Shown in pieces: positions 1 to 12,136 of a stretch of 64,000 nt of DNA (position 1 is its first letter; every line of letters begins with the position of its first letter). The position numbers were made by a program, and so were the translations under genes. The stretch is from Quillaja saponaria (Eukaryota > Streptophyta > Magnoliopsida > Fabales > Quillajaceae): the NCBI GenBank assembly GCA_029379385.1, contig CM055605.1, positions 5,305,001 through 5,369,000 on the forward strand, in the 5' to 3' direction. Below the pieces are notes generated by a model. That model saw only the letters and a list, made by a program, of their open reading frames with translations, had not been told where the DNA came from and did not search any database.

Positions 1-1
1 G

Positions 2-169
2 GGGCAGAAAGGTGAGTTCCAAATGGTGAAATACTTGCTGAGAAACTCCAGAGTTCTACATAAGTTGATCATAAAAACTCATTTGAATCAAGAGGAAGCT
101 TTTGAGCTGAGCAAGAAATTGTTGATGTTGCAAAGGGCCTCAAACAAATGCCAGCTTATAGTTTCATGA
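2..169 (+). CDS. F-box/FBD (LRR) protein, C-terminal end only
   Basis: The window opens inside the last exon of a + strand gene. Frame 2 is open for 55 codons up to a TGA at 167-169. The peptide has the pattern of an FBD domain end: VKYLLRNSRVL, then a helix rich in Glu, Leu and Lys, then a short Cys-Gln-Leu strand. FBD domains close many plant F-box/LRR proteins, which act as substrate receptors of SCF ubiquitin ligases. The F-box and the LRRs would lie upstream of the window and cannot be checked. The family call rests on pattern memory of this short tail. Confidence 0.7.
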   Translation, partial: GQKGEFQMVKYLLRNSRVLHKLIIKTHLNQEEAFELSKKLLMLQRASNKCQLIVS

Positions 170-669
170 GTCTTCTGTCATGAACTTGAGTGGGTATTTT
201 TATGGTTGGATTCTATCTTTTGGTATACAATGGTGACAATGCTTTATCTTCTAGTTTTTGATGTATATAATACGTTATCCTGTATCTAGGAATGGAATGT
301 GTTGAAAGGATGAACTGCAAATCCTTATGGAATATCTTTTTAGCAGTTTATCTTTGTATGAAACAAATTTTTTTTTTTTTGCCCTACCATGTTCATGTTG
401 TAGTCGCCAAATATATGTTTATTTATCTTGAATAGATAGATCCTCAGAAGCCAAGAGGCGAAGGAATTGAGTTTTCCACATCACAAATTTATTGATATAA
501 ATTTTTATGTAAAACTGTATTTCTCGAGGACACCTGAAGGAAAAATAATTTAGTAGTGAAGCTCACAAATATATTAAACCTAATAAAAAAAAAGTGTACA
601 TTTTAAAAGTTAACCGTTACACTTGAGACTGCTCATTTCAAAAATTGGAAAAAGGACATAACCTTACCT
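170..669. other. Convergent intergenic space with two 3' UTRs
   Basis: The F-box gene (+) and the poly(A) polymerase gene (-) converge here. The space is AT-rich, with T and A runs, and no coding frame was found. Confidence 0.6.
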
Positions 670-3600
670 CTAGTGACTCCATGGAGTCCCGCCAACATTG
701 CGGACAAAACCATTGTTTTCATCATGGTTATGTCTCCAACGTTTCTTCTTTATATTCTTTTCTTTCCTAGAGCCATTCTTTTCGTTTGTTACCATCCCAA
801 CCTCCATCTTTGCTTTTCCGTTCTTGCCGGACTTCTCTTTAGAAGAAGCTTTTCGCTTCTTTCCTGAGGAGTGTGCACTGGACTCTCCGTTAGCATTGTC
901 GAGGCCCCGGGGCAATGGTTCTTCTTCATAATCTAGTTGCCAATTGCATAATATGTCTTGCTGGTCTGGATACTGTTGTAATGGTTCCCCAGCTCCGGGA
1001 AGCAAGCTATTGAAAGTCACATCTCCGTTAAAGCCCCCTTTGCGCTCCACCAAAACAGGGTCTGGTCTAATTATAGTGCCGAGAATGCTCCTGTTGGGGC
1101 CTAACCCCAAGATGGTCTTGGGGTTAGTCAGTGTTGTGAAAGCCATTGAAAAAGCTGACCTAATCTGCATGTTTCAGCAAAAAAATAAAATAAAATTGTA
1201 AGACAAGGTCACTGAGATAGAATGTTTCAGAGTTAATACAAATTGAACTAGCCACTTTACACAGTCAATGTGTTTCCCTTTTGTAGAAATAAAAAATAAA
1301 TATGCAGAAGGTAATTTTGTGTACTCTTAAGCAAGAGAATAACAAAAACTTGAACTAACCTGGAAATAGTTAAAGGAGTTCTTTCCGATGTCATTATCTG
1401 GCGCCTGATTATTGCAGAAGGTACAAATCCAGTCAATGAACCCAAAAAACAAAAGAATGTAATTTGTGTTTTGGCAGCAAGGTCACCTCTAGTTTTGCTT
1501 TTAAAAAATCAACCTATTCCTCTAAAGATTGTTATGCAATGTGGAACAAAAAAAAAAAGGAAAAACTTTTCACTGAAGATGTAAACAGGGACTCTCCTTG
1601 CTTTCTGATAAAGTAAATCAACCAAGTAAGTTTGTAGATTAGAAGTCAACCCTGCCATCCAGGGGACTGCTTGGGAGTTTCAAAGATACTTCACAGAGAT
1701 ATCTAGACAACCCACTAAAAGCAGAAAATAGTGAAATCAAATCAAAAGAAAGTCCACGCCAGAGAAGGCCTCACTTCCTTGTGCCTTTAGAGTTCTCCAA
1801 TCAGTTTCCCTAAATTATATAGAAGAAAAGAGAAATTTGAAAAAATACCTGTGGATCCTCAATTGCAATAAGAAATGGTCGTCCTTTGGTCATAAACCTA
1901 GAGAATAGTGAAACAAAGAAATTAATGTAATTATAATTTCACAATCAATCACACATCACAAATAAGAAAGACAATGATCTTTTCAGAATGAATATCTTCA
2001 TACTCCTATTGATTACCCTTTACTACTCTTCATAAAAAAAGTTCCTGCCCCTTTGCAAGATACACCAACATCTGAAGTGTTCAATTTGCGTCCATAGAAA
2101 TCAAAAAATTGTACCTGATACCCAAGAGAAACACATTTAATCAGAATAATTTTTGACAACTCCCGTTAAGGAGTTTCAAATCTCAGAAATTGAGACCTCA
2201 AACATGGTAAGTGAAATGTAATTGGGTTTGGGTCCTTTACATTAGACAGTCATTTTATTATTATCCCATGAGGTAACTAAAAGAAAACAGCTGACCCTAG
2301 TAGCTCAGTATAAAGGGTATGGTCAATTGACTTGAGTATATAATCAATATTCCTTGGGTTTATTCAGGATCTTTGAAAGTTTTTTTGATGATTCAGCACC
2401 AGAACTTGGATGCGAACAAGGACATCAAAAGTCTTTGAATAAGTGCTTTCTTTGCGATCATTTGGTGAGTTTGGTTGGAGTATAATGCGAGAATCTTCAT
2501 CTACCAAGACAACTTATCTGGTATAAGATTGTTTTTCTAGCTTCACTTTGGTGTATTTCTTCAAAGACCTTTCAGGACATTCCTCTAATAGATAAACAAT
2601 GTTCAATTGAAGAGTTTTATTTTTTAAGTTTGTATTTATCTCTTGTATTTTCTTTTTCTTTTTCTTTGAAGACTTAGTGTTCTCCTTTGTACCCATCTCT
2701 TTCTCAATAAAATCTTCTTTTCTTATAAAAAATAATAATAATAAATAAATAAATGTTATTCTTGAGACTCATACCAGAAGAATCCCCAAGTTGTGTTCTG
2801 GAGAAGCTTGGCGTTCGTGGAGATTCTGTGGCATATAATACATAACTTAAAGTTAGATAACCACACATAACTGGCAATAGTAATAATAAATAGAATCCTA
2901 AGGGTATTTGATTTGATGTATTGTGAATTTGTGATCCTGACAATTATGATGCATTAAATGAGAAAAAAAAAAGAGAGAGCATAGATACGTTTTTAAAATC
3001 GTTGATCTACAGGTGGAATATGTGCAGAATGAGATAGCAAGTGGAACATGTTTTTTTATAGCAGCTGCAAGCAAGTACAGACTGAATCAATATAGAACAT
3101 AAAAAGTGGATTTTAGAATCATATACCCGCAACATTGCCATGAGCATTGTAAGAAGGGCATACGAACCTATCCCACCAGAATATACCTGCATAGCTTACA
3201 AGAATCTTCAAGTAGGCAGACAGGATTGAGGATCATTTCATAAAAAGAATGATATGTATTATTAAGAGTGAGTACTAGAAACTAGTACCTCATTCAGTTC
3301 TCTCTGTTGCAAAAATACTTTCAAAATCAAACACAACGGCCGTAGCTGTGGCCATCTAGCTACTGCATCCTGGAAGCAGAATTATGTAGTGCCAAGAATA
3401 AGAAGCACAAATGTTCAATCCCATAAAACTTAAATCGGCCTTCTTAGAGATAGCTTTGATATATTTTTGCATCTTCCCTCCATTTAGGCATTAACCACAT
3501 AAATTAATTCTCAAGATATAAAATAATGGTCAAAAGTTTGTATGTGCAAGTATAAGGTGGAACTTCATTTTTCCTTTATGGGATATTTGTAGTCCAGTTA

Positions 3601-6600
3601 TTTTCCAGTTTCTGATTTCTTGAGCAATCTCTGGATTGTTTGCAGAGAAGGGCAATCCTGGAGAGCCAAGTGCAGTGAAGAGTGGAAAACACTTGAGCTT
3701 TTCTTTACTTGGAACATAAGCAAGATCAACAACAGAAAATTTTAGGATGGGCAGTCTTGCCCCTCAGGTACCATTTCAGTTTCAGTATTCTGGAGTTGAG
3801 GCCAATCATAACTTATTTCATGTTATGCTAAAAAAAAACAGTAGAGTCTGGTTTGGCCCCAAATCAAATAGACTTTCCATGTATAACCTATTGATCATAA
3901 GTCTTTTAAGTGACATATTTATGAATTATTTGTTAAATCTTATAATCTTGGTCAATGCAATTTGGTTCACAATATAACTTAGCGATTACATTTATCAGTA
4001 ACTAAAAGCTCTATTAGAAGGCCAGAAAGCCAACTTATTTATTTATTACCTTACGACTTATGTCAAACATTTCTTAAAGTTCCTTTTTACATGAACATTC
4101 ATAAAAATTTACAACAATGACAAAATAAACTTGTTCATGTATAACAGTGGTCAAATTTTAGATATTTTGGTTCTGCAAAGAAAAATGAATACTCATCTTC
4201 TCTACAAAATTTGGATATGCATGTTGAGAAAACTAACCTGAATAAAGTCAGCCGCTTTGGGTCCATTATCTACATCAAAACTGTGAAGCAGGATAAAGAA
4301 TTAAACAGAATAAACTAAAACATTAAATAATAATTGATACTAACATGATCTTTTTTGTTTTTTTTTCTTTTTTTTCTAATACTAACATGATATGAATATG
4401 CCAACATGATACTGTAAATGCCAAAGAGATCCTCAGAGACATCAAGGCGTCTAACAAACAACAAAGCATGCATTCAAGATATCATGGGTTGTGATTTGTT
4501 ACAATATTAATAGTAACCAATATGTAGAATATTGGAATGAAAATATTAAACACATGGAAATACGGATATGCATGCCAATTCAGTAAAATGCGTATTTGAT
4601 AAACTAACTGTAGTAATGTGAAAAATTGCTCCTATCAGTTTAGTATCTTTTTCTTCCTATTATATGTGAGTTTTGAAGAAAATATGAAGGGACCCCATTT
4701 CCTTGCACTCCACCCACCCAAAGGATCTAATAAGTAGAAAACTTCATACTTCTGGTTGCTGAACACTTATAAATCTAAAAAGAAAATTTGAAACAAGATG
4801 TGAATGCATAAGAAAAAAAATAAAAAAAATAGGACAACGGAATGATAGAATGTAACCTTATAAACTAAAACATGATTCAGCAGAGGATTTTTGAGTTTAT
4901 TAACCAAATTAAGTTAAAGTACAGTACAACTAGAATTCAAAAAAGTACAGCATGACTATGCCTACGAAACACACAAAAACAAAATAAAGAAAAAAGCAAA
5001 CAAACAACAAGCCAAGAATCACAACAAATATTAAGGGCATCTTTCGTTTCCATATTAACGAGAAACAACGGCAAAAAAGGTGAAGCCAAAAGATAAAATA
5101 CAAAATGTGAAGGCAGTTGTTTCGTATTTTTATAATGAACAAACAATGGAAAATACTATTGAAACAGATGGAAAGATCCCAAAATCAACTTAGATTAGAC
5201 AGTTTACCTTATATCAAATGAAACACCACTTTTCTTTTCAACAAATTTAATAATTGGTACACGAGCCTTTCCAATCACCTGAGACAAATTAACAAACAGA
5301 ATATTAGATTGAAAAATCTCATAAAAATGGACTCAAATGATCAAAAAGCGTCACACCTGAATCTTTTTTGCAATGCCCCTCTGTGACAATGCTCTAGAAA
5401 GTGCATTTAATCCAAGCTGTGTGTTGGGGAGACCTGACCCCAGAATCACAACCTAGAATTAATAGCATTTAATTAAACACAAAGATAGAAATTTGGCTTT
5501 AAAGATGAAATTTGATATCTCCACTATTTCCTGAAGTTGTTAAGTCACAGGAGTAAGACACTTACATCAATATCACTTGTTGGAAGATATAGCCCTGTCC
5601 TGAAAGACCCAAAAACTTCTACCTATAAAGCAATAGTAACAAACAATCTTGTGAATATCTAATATTTACAGGATTGAAATAATAGCGACATTATGATGAA
5701 ATCATTGGGAGAGGGGTATGGAAGATATGTTGATACCTTGCAGTGGGGCCATATATGTTTTATAACATCAAAGACGGATTCTACTGCTGTATTACGTGCA
5801 CCTTGCTCTTCTGGAGTTGGAGACAGAAATTCACAAAAATCCACTATCTCTGTAACCATCAACACTATTAGACAAGTTATAAAACCATTTATGATGAAAA
5901 AAAGTCATGAAGTTTTTGTTATGAAGCTTTATTTATTTAAAAAAACTTAGTACTTCTGTACGTGTAACAAAAAGACCATTATCAATGCCAGGGCGTGATT
6001 TAATAACTTCATATTCCAATTGCTCATAAGTTTTAGAAGCCATCAAACAGAACTAGACCTCAACGATTAGTTTTTTTTTTTTTCCCCTCTTCTGTTGTTT
6101 TGGACTACTAACAGAATGAGATACTGCTGTTTGGCCACTGAGAAATAGATTTTACTAAACATGAAGTTACCCATAACCCTAATCCAAACTAGCATATTCA
6201 TTGACAGTTCAATAACATCAGATTATCAGGTAAAGACTGAAACTTTGATTACATGTTGAATTGTCAGCATCATATAAAAATCAAGCAGGGGCAATATTAT
6301 GCAAAACCCAGCCACTTTGGGTGTATTTGCTGATACCTATTGAGACACTCCAGCCAATATATTTGATACCTTTATGTAGCTGAAGCATGGGGCTCTTGAA
6401 TTTACAATTGCCACGAAACCAACCACTCTCAAGCTTGGGCTCAACTACACGAGCAGGCGTCTTTGGCTCAGCCTCTCTAACCGGTGTAGGCAACGGAGTA
6501 GAGACCGAAACTAGCCCAGAATCCTGGGCACCGACATCAAGGGAGAAGAAATCAGGAGCAGCAGTTTCCAGAAAAGCGCATTGGATGGTCGATAGAGAAA

Positions 6601-6739
6601 TCTCACTCCTCAAGACAGAATAACGTTCTAAGTGATCGGAAACTGGGGATTGGGATTGGGATTGGTTGACGGTAGTCAGAGAGAGGGGACTCAAAGTTTC
6701 ATAGACAACGTTTTGGGGCGTCTCCAACTCCTCCTCCAT
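670..6739 (-). CDS. TRF4/5 (PAPD5/7)-type non-canonical poly(A) polymerase
   Basis: There are 13 exons in descending order: 6739-6370, 5849-5737, 5622-5566, 5452-5357, 5278-5208, 4280-4238, 3369-3289, 3186-3127, 2825-2775, 2114-2017, 1897-1849, 1404-1360, 1164-670. All junctions are GT-AG and in phase, giving 542 aa. Residues 162-180 hold the nucleotidyltransferase signature: Gly166-Ser167 followed by the Asp178-x-Asp180 pair. The third carboxylate is probably Asp234 in a VSFDIS context. The PAP-associated region follows around residues 300-380. Proteins of this family add short oligo(A) tails to nuclear RNAs, marking them for exosome processing or decay (TRAMP-like role). The N-terminal 120 residues are Ser/Pro-rich. 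The last 60 or so are Lys-rich, with basic clusters that may act as a nuclear signal (inference). The gene runs head to head with the first RING gene, 0.8 kb away. Confidence 0.9.
5933..6043 (-). other. Short coding-like ORF inside intron 1 of the poly(A) polymerase gene
   Basis: A 36-codon ATG-to-stop frame lies in intron 1. Its composition looks coding, with a run YEQLEYEVIKSRPGIDNGLF. Joining it to exon 1 with the available acceptor gives the wrong phase, whereas exon 1 joins the 5849-5737 exon perfectly. It could be an alternative exon, an insertion relic or chance. The product is not recognised. Confidence 0.25.
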
Positions 6740-7552
6740 TGCAGAGTAGGAGACAGAACTCGCAAACTTGAAAGATGATGTCGATTGGTAATACCACTGA
6801 AGACGAATATTTGGATTCGGTGAAGAGAACGGTGTGTAATTACTAATTAGGGTTTAGCCCTTTACCAGGAGCGCCGCCACCCAGACAAAGACTCCAGCTT
6901 TCAGTTTTTGTCTCCGGTGCGAACCGCTTTTTGTTCCAAACTAGGAACTAAAGGCTAGAAGCATCGCATGAAACAATATTACCGAACTCTTTTTCTTTTC
7001 TTTTTTTGGTTTTGTGGTCAGATATAACAACATTTTTACAATTGAGGTACTTACACTTTATCATCAATTTACCTTGTACATTTTTTTTTTTATATGAAAG
7101 GAAAACATAGCAATATATAGTTAATATTATATTAGTTGCTTGGTCATGTGGGTCAACACATATAATCTCATAGTCAACAAAAAAACTATATCAAAATCTA
7201 CAAGATAAATGACAACCAAGATTTCAATGTCTTTTAGCTGGCCAAATTATCTATTTCTGATAGTTGAGAAGCAAATATAGGCATAAAATTAGGGTGACAT
7301 ATCACATATGTATCTCACCACATCACCTCCAACCAAATCTGATAGCCTTAAATATAAGTAATGGGGATTTACTTTGAAGACTAAGATGTCCAAAATTGGA
7401 ACTTACACAGCCTGTGCTGTCTGGAATATTCAAGAGAGCGTCTTGTATTCCATGACCTTCTCATTGTTGCACTTAACCTTGATTTGTTCATATAAAATCC
7501 AAACATGATCAACCCAATCTCTCACACACACAGCCAAACATAACAACACAGC
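6740..7552. promoter_or_regulatory. Divergent promoter region between poly(A) polymerase and RING-H2 gene 1
   Basis: About 0.8 kb separates two start codons pointing apart. A TATA-like TATAAAA lies at 7491-7497, 55 bp upstream of the RING ATG. No clear TATA is visible on the poly(A) polymerase side. Nothing coding was found. Confidence 0.5.
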
Positions 7553-8128
7553 ATGGCTGACAGTTTGTTCACAGAATTCTTTCCTATGGATAAAGCATTT
7601 CCACCTTTTCCTTACACTATCACTCTTGATCTACCAACTTCCATCATAATTGTCTGCATAATAATGACACTGTTTTTCCTCCTTGTCTATCACATTCTTC
7701 ACGGAATGTTTTACTGGCTTCTTGAAGAAAGGCCTAATGGCCCTCATCAGAATGATCTTGAACAAGGAATTCAACCACCACGTGCAAGTATTGTAACCTC
7801 TTTTTCTCACCAGGCTGCAATTTATCAAGCTCTAGTCCAGAATAATTTACAAGTGATGCGGATTTTGGAGAGGTTTATGTGTGATATAGAGGAAATGCGA
7901 GGGGAAAGGCTTCGTGCCACAAAGAAATTGCCACCCCTGGTGAAATATGAAAGCCAGGATTTGAAAACAAGTAGTACTGCATGTTCTATCTGCTTGGAGG
8001 ATTTTGAGGTTGGCCATTTGTGCCAAGTTTTTCCTGTGTGCAAACACATTTATCATTGGCATTGCATCGACAATTGGTTGATGAAAAAGCTAACCTGTCC
8101 AATTTGTCGACATTGTATAATAGATTGA
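7553..8128 (+). CDS. RING-H2 E3 ubiquitin ligase, single-pass membrane type (copy 1)
   Basis: This is an intronless 191-aa gene. A hydrophobic segment at about 29-57 is a likely signal anchor. A middle stretch leads to the KLPPLVKYE motif just before the RING. The RING-H2 ligands are complete: Cys144, Cys147, Cys163, His165, His168, Cys171, Cys182 and Cys185, ending six residues before the stop. Zinc-binding RING-H2 domains recruit E2 enzymes, so a membrane-bound ubiquitin ligase is expected. The overall plan is ATL-like, but I did not see a clear GLD motif, so I do not assign the ATL subfamily. It is the first of three tandem copies. Substrate unknown. Confidence 0.88.
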   Translation: MADSLFTEFFPMDKAFPPFPYTITLDLPTSIIIVCIIMTLFFLLVYHILHGMFYWLLEERPNGPHQNDLEQGIQPPRASIVTSFSHQAAIYQALVQNNLQVMRILERFMCDIEEMRGERLRATKKLPPLVKYESQDLKTSSTACSICLEDFEVGHLCQVFPVCKHIYHWHCIDNWLMKKLTCPICRHCIID

Positions 8129-9328
8129 TGACCTGTAAATATTGTCACAGAAACTGTATATACAATTTTTTTGATTTTTTTCCTTGTTTCTTTTATTTTC
8201 TCGTCTTACTATATTTTTTCCTTCTTGAGGATTTATTTTTCTCTGTTTAGATTTTCTTCCCCAATCTATCCAAAAATACAGACACTTTGCCCATTTAAGT
8301 TTAGGAATTTAGATTGCTATTTCAAGTTATCAAAATGCTTCTACTCAATGATTAGTCTATATATACTTACCTTGTTCTGCTTAAAAAGTATCCGTAATGA
8401 ATTAACGCTTGACACCAAGAGAATGTATAGTAACAAGGGACTAAAATTTTCTTATAAATTATGTTTAAGAGTCATGGATTTAGTAGTATGACAGGTTATT
8501 GAAATCTGTTTGAGCTGCCCAATAAACTCGATACCTGTATAAGTCCAACTGAGAATCAAAATGGGGGAGTTTGGGCAAGGAATTTGTCAAACAGTTCACT
8601 TTGCAGGTTTACACTCGGCATCAAGTAGACAAGACTCTCCCGACAGGTTTAGGTGCTCCGTCAGTTGAGATCCTCCCCCGACTTCGATCCTCCTCTTGCC
8701 AATTGCCATTCAGAAAGATAAACATACATGTTCTTCTGTTTACGCTAGTGTAGAGTTGGAGGGTCATCAAGTCAAAATATATTTTTTTAAGTGTATGTTC
8801 ATTGTATGTTTCTGTAATAACACATAGTATATGGAAATTTTAAACTCGGACTCTTTTTTTATTTTTAAATAACCTCCAATATAAGCAAAATGGATATTTT
8901 GATGGACAATAAAAAAAGAGAGAGAAATTCTTCCGAGTTCAATCCTCTGAAGTTTAAGGTGGTCAAATGCACCAGCGAGGGTGAATATCTGGTATACTGG
9001 TTTTGTATTCAAATTAGTTGACAATCCAATTCATGAAATGACAAAGTCTACTAAAATTTGCCGGATTTGTCTGTCCAAATTTCTTCCAAATATGGCATTC
9101 TCTAATAAATATTGACCTCTATTATCGGAATCACAACCAATAACTAGCCTATAATGATAAGCTCCTTTTCCTTTTTCCTCTTCTTTGCTGATAACTTTCC
9201 GGTAAGTCATTCAAAAATAAAATCCAATACAGGTTTAACCCTCAGGCTATTTGAGTTCAACATCAAAACTCAAAGAAACAAAAAATCCATGCCTGGTAGC
9301 CGAGTCGGCATACCAGTTTCCATTAAAC
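8129..9328. other. Intergenic between RING copies 1 and 2
   Basis: This is T-rich 3' sequence followed by about 1 kb with no convincing coding frame. Several short ORFs lack any recognisable motif. The possible leader of copy 2 starts near 9150. Confidence 0.5.
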
Positions 9329-9874
9329 ATGATTACAAATCCCCAAGGCTTTGTTTCCCAATCTCCATCCCCTCTTCCTCCTCTTTCATTTTCATACTTT
9401 CTTACCAATGCTGCTGAAGTAGTTTTGATCATGTTATTCTCTATGTTTATTGCCACCATCTTTTCAACAATTTTATTCATCATTCTATTCAAAAGTTGTG
9501 AATACATATCCGGGCTTCTATTTGAAGTGCATGAGCATGACATTGAAGAAGGAAGAACAAGGTTCCACCAGTCTTTATCTTGGTCTTCTCACGCTTCTTT
9601 ATACCAGAGAGGACCACTGGGAACACAAATGCAGGTTGCTGAGAAACCAGAAGTGCAATGGCATCAGCTCTTGCAGAAACTGCCACCACTTGTAGTTTAT
9701 GGGAAAGATGAGTTAAGATTATCTTGTAGTGAATGTGTCATTTGCTTGGAAAATTTCATACATGGTGAATCATGTCAAGCTTTGCCTGTGTGCAATCACA
9801 CTTTTCATTCACTTTGCATTCAACACTGGTTGAAGAACAAAGTAACTTGTCCAATTTGTCGTAATAGTATCTAA
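9329..9874 (+). CDS. RING-H2 E3 ubiquitin ligase, single-pass membrane type (copy 2)
   Basis: The frame opens further upstream, but the first in-frame ATG is at 9329, giving 181 aa with no intron. A hydrophobic segment lies at about 29-55. The KLPPLVVYG motif (about residues 117-125) matches copy 1. The RING-H2 ligands are Cys136, Cys139, Cys155, His157, His160, Cys163, Cys174 and Cys177. The protein ends four residues after the last Cys, as in copy 1. The central part diverges strongly from copy 1, so the duplication is not recent. Likely role: membrane-tethered ubiquitin ligase, substrate unknown. Confidence 0.85.
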   Translation: MITNPQGFVSQSPSPLPPLSFSYFLTNAAEVVLIMLFSMFIATIFSTILFIILFKSCEYISGLLFEVHEHDIEEGRTRFHQSLSWSSHASLYQRGPLGTQMQVAEKPEVQWHQLLQKLPPLVVYGKDELRLSCSECVICLENFIHGESCQALPVCNHTFHSLCIQHWLKNKVTCPICRNSI

Positions 9875-11033
9875 AATTCACATCTTTAGAGTTGCTCTTT
9901 TTTGCCTTATTTCTCATCCTATAACTTCTTCTTTTTCGCCCAAATGAGTGGAGCACAAAAAGAAAACAGAAAACAAAGTACATAATCATATAACAAAACA
10001 GAACAAAACCTGCAGGTGGTGGTAAATTTAATACATTTGCAGATACAAAACAGTGCTATATTTTCTAGTAAAGCAAACTGTCATGCCCCAAAGACCTGGA
10101 ATAATACCATTTCAGTTTAAGGGCGTGACTAAACACATTACAACTCACACAAAACTGAGATAAGAAAGAAAAGGTGCTTGTTATTAATTCCCGGTTCAAT
10201 GGAATTGAAGTTTTCTTTGACACAATCAGTGCTATACTAAGCCTTGGTGACAATGCAATTAAGGTTTCTGTTGCAAAATATGTTAAAAATAATCATTTTA
10301 ACTAACTGTTAAAATTTTGGGGAAAAATAGTAGGATCAGCAATTTAGCAACATAGAGAAGAAAATGGAAATCTGGAACTCCTATGAGGTTGTTTCCTAAT
10401 CAAATATTGTATTTTAGGTCATTACTCATTAGTTGTGTATGGTAAATTGTATATCTCATGAAAATAATGATGAAGGGAGTCATTTCTGTTAGATTCACTG
10501 GACAAAATATAAAGGAGGGCTCTGTACACGGAGATTTTCGCTTCATGGACACCTTCCCTAATAAATAAGTGAGTCCCACCTGAGATCTACTTTCCATACT
10601 AGTAAATGTGTGAAAACAACTGCGTGCACTTAGCAGCTAGCCAGCTACCAAATATAAATTGATGAATTAATGACCAATTTAGGTACCATGATTACCATGA
10701 TTTTGCAAGGCTTTGACAAAGTCTAGTTGCCAGGCTGCCTAACTGAACATAAAATCTTCCTCTCTAGCTGGGTTAGACTTCCCCTTTTTGTTGTCTTTGA
10801 TTAACTTGATACCTCTACCATTGAGATCTAAAAGATATACAACTCTGGACACAGACAGGCAGACAGCTTCATCCTCTTTCATCCTTGCATACCAAAGTTT
10901 TGTTATAACAGATTTTCACAGATTAGTTTATCCATTAAGGTGCAACTTAATCATCATCAAAACCCAAACCAGCAACCAGCCATGGCAAGCCACCAAGATT
11001 TATTTCCTGCAGAAATTATTCTTTCCAAGCAGC
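9875..11033. other. Intergenic between RING copies 2 and 3
   Basis: AT-rich sequence with no supported gene. The frame of copy 3 extends upstream to about 10788, but without an in-frame ATG before 11034, so that part is treated as leader. Confidence 0.5.
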
Positions 11034-11748
11034 ATGGATCCTCAAACTGGTTTCCCCTTATTCACTTCCATTTCCTTTTCATCTTGCATTGCTTCTTTCA
11101 GCCTTGTAATACTAGTCTCCGTTATCTTTGTTGTTCTGATCCTTTTTGTGTCATTTCTCTTCTTATTAGCTCAAGCCATTCTTGAGGTTCTACTTTCATG
11201 GCTCCTATATGGACCGCCTGACAGCAATCATGAAACAGGAGAAAGTATACATCTAACACAATATGTTCCAGATCCTTCCGGTCAAACTACAATGTCTCAA
11301 ACTTCCGTTGAAGATATGAGTTTGCTGCAAATTATGATGGAAGTTTTAGAGAGACTCCGGGAGGACATGGAGGAAGGAGGAGATCAAACCCGACAAGTCT
11401 TAGAGATGTTGCCACCTCCCATCAAGTACAAAACCCATGACATAGAATTGGGTTCTATTGAATGTGTAATCTGCTTGGAGGATTTCATCGAAGGTGTTTC
11501 CTGTAGAAATTTCCCTGTGTGCAAGCATATCCTTTCATTCGGAATGCATCGATAGCTGGTTGAGTAATCATGTAACGTGCCCAATTTGTCGACATGATGT
11601 TATCAATGTACTGAGATCAAATATACAGTGCATAATAGTGCAAAAACCGGATCCACCCATCCAAACCCATTTGAAACCGATAATCTATCAAGAATTGGGT
11701 TTAAAATCGGATAAATTTATACTTTTTATTTCGGGTTTAGTAGAGTAA
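11034..11748 (+). pseudogene. RING-H2 gene copy 3, frameshifted inside the RING
   Basis: From ATG 11034 the frame encodes a long hydrophobic N-terminal segment, an LPPPIKYK motif and the first half of a RING-H2: CVIC, then PVCKHI. A surplus C near 11530-11531 then shifts the frame, and the original frame stops at 11553-11555. The second half of the RING (FHSECIDSWL, then TCPIC) is perfect in the next frame. That frame does not stop after the RING as in copies 1 and 2. It continues about 50 codons into a transposon-like sequence and ends at 11748. The break could be a real mutation or a one-base sequence error. The run-on tail is independent evidence that the 3' end was altered by an insertion. 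Confidence 0.8.
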
Positions 11749-12136
11749 CTGTGTTAAAAAATTTTGAACCTAGATTAAACTGACCCACCAGGGATTGTTA
11801 GTTATTATTTTTTAAATGATTTTAATATGTAAAAATTATTCTAAATATGAAATATTTCTAGAAAAATATTAGATTTTAACTTTATTGTTAAAATATGTAT
11901 TACTTTTTTAGTTTTTAATTATACTTTATAATGTTAAGCACTTTTAATCTATATATATTTTATTAAATTTTTTATAAATTAGTATCTTTTTAATATTTTA
12001 AACCTTAATATAAATTAAAAATAATTATAATTTATCAATTACAAAATTTTTGACCCAACCAACCCATTCGACCCACTCAAATTTAATACCGGGTGCCCAG
12101 CCACCCAACTTTTAAAGCCTGGTTGCACACCCCTGA
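11631..12136. mobile_element. Degenerate non-autonomous hAT-like element (MITE-like)
   Basis: The right edge reads TTGCACACCCCTG, the inverse of the CAGGGGTGTGCAA terminus common in plant hAT MITEs. The left edge shows a weaker version (GTGCAAAAACCGG). Both subterminal parts are rich in CCGAYCC / CCCAACC-type words, and the interior is very AT-rich with no ORF. The terminal inverted repeat is imperfect and no clean 8-bp target duplication could be confirmed, so the borders are approximate. Confidence 0.45.

Noticed and set aside
4930..5146. Overlapping 70-codon hydrophobic frames on the minus strand
   Set aside because: They lie in a poly(A) polymerase intron, are Phe/Leu/Cys-rich from A-rich DNA, and have no start or motif support.
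9251..9328. N-terminal extension of RING copy 2
   Set aside because: The extra frame begins with TTG and contains no ATG before 9329, so it is treated as leader.
10788..11033. Long N-terminal extension of RING copy 3
   Set aside because: No in-frame ATG until 11034; the extension is basic, low-quality sequence unlike copies 1 and 2.
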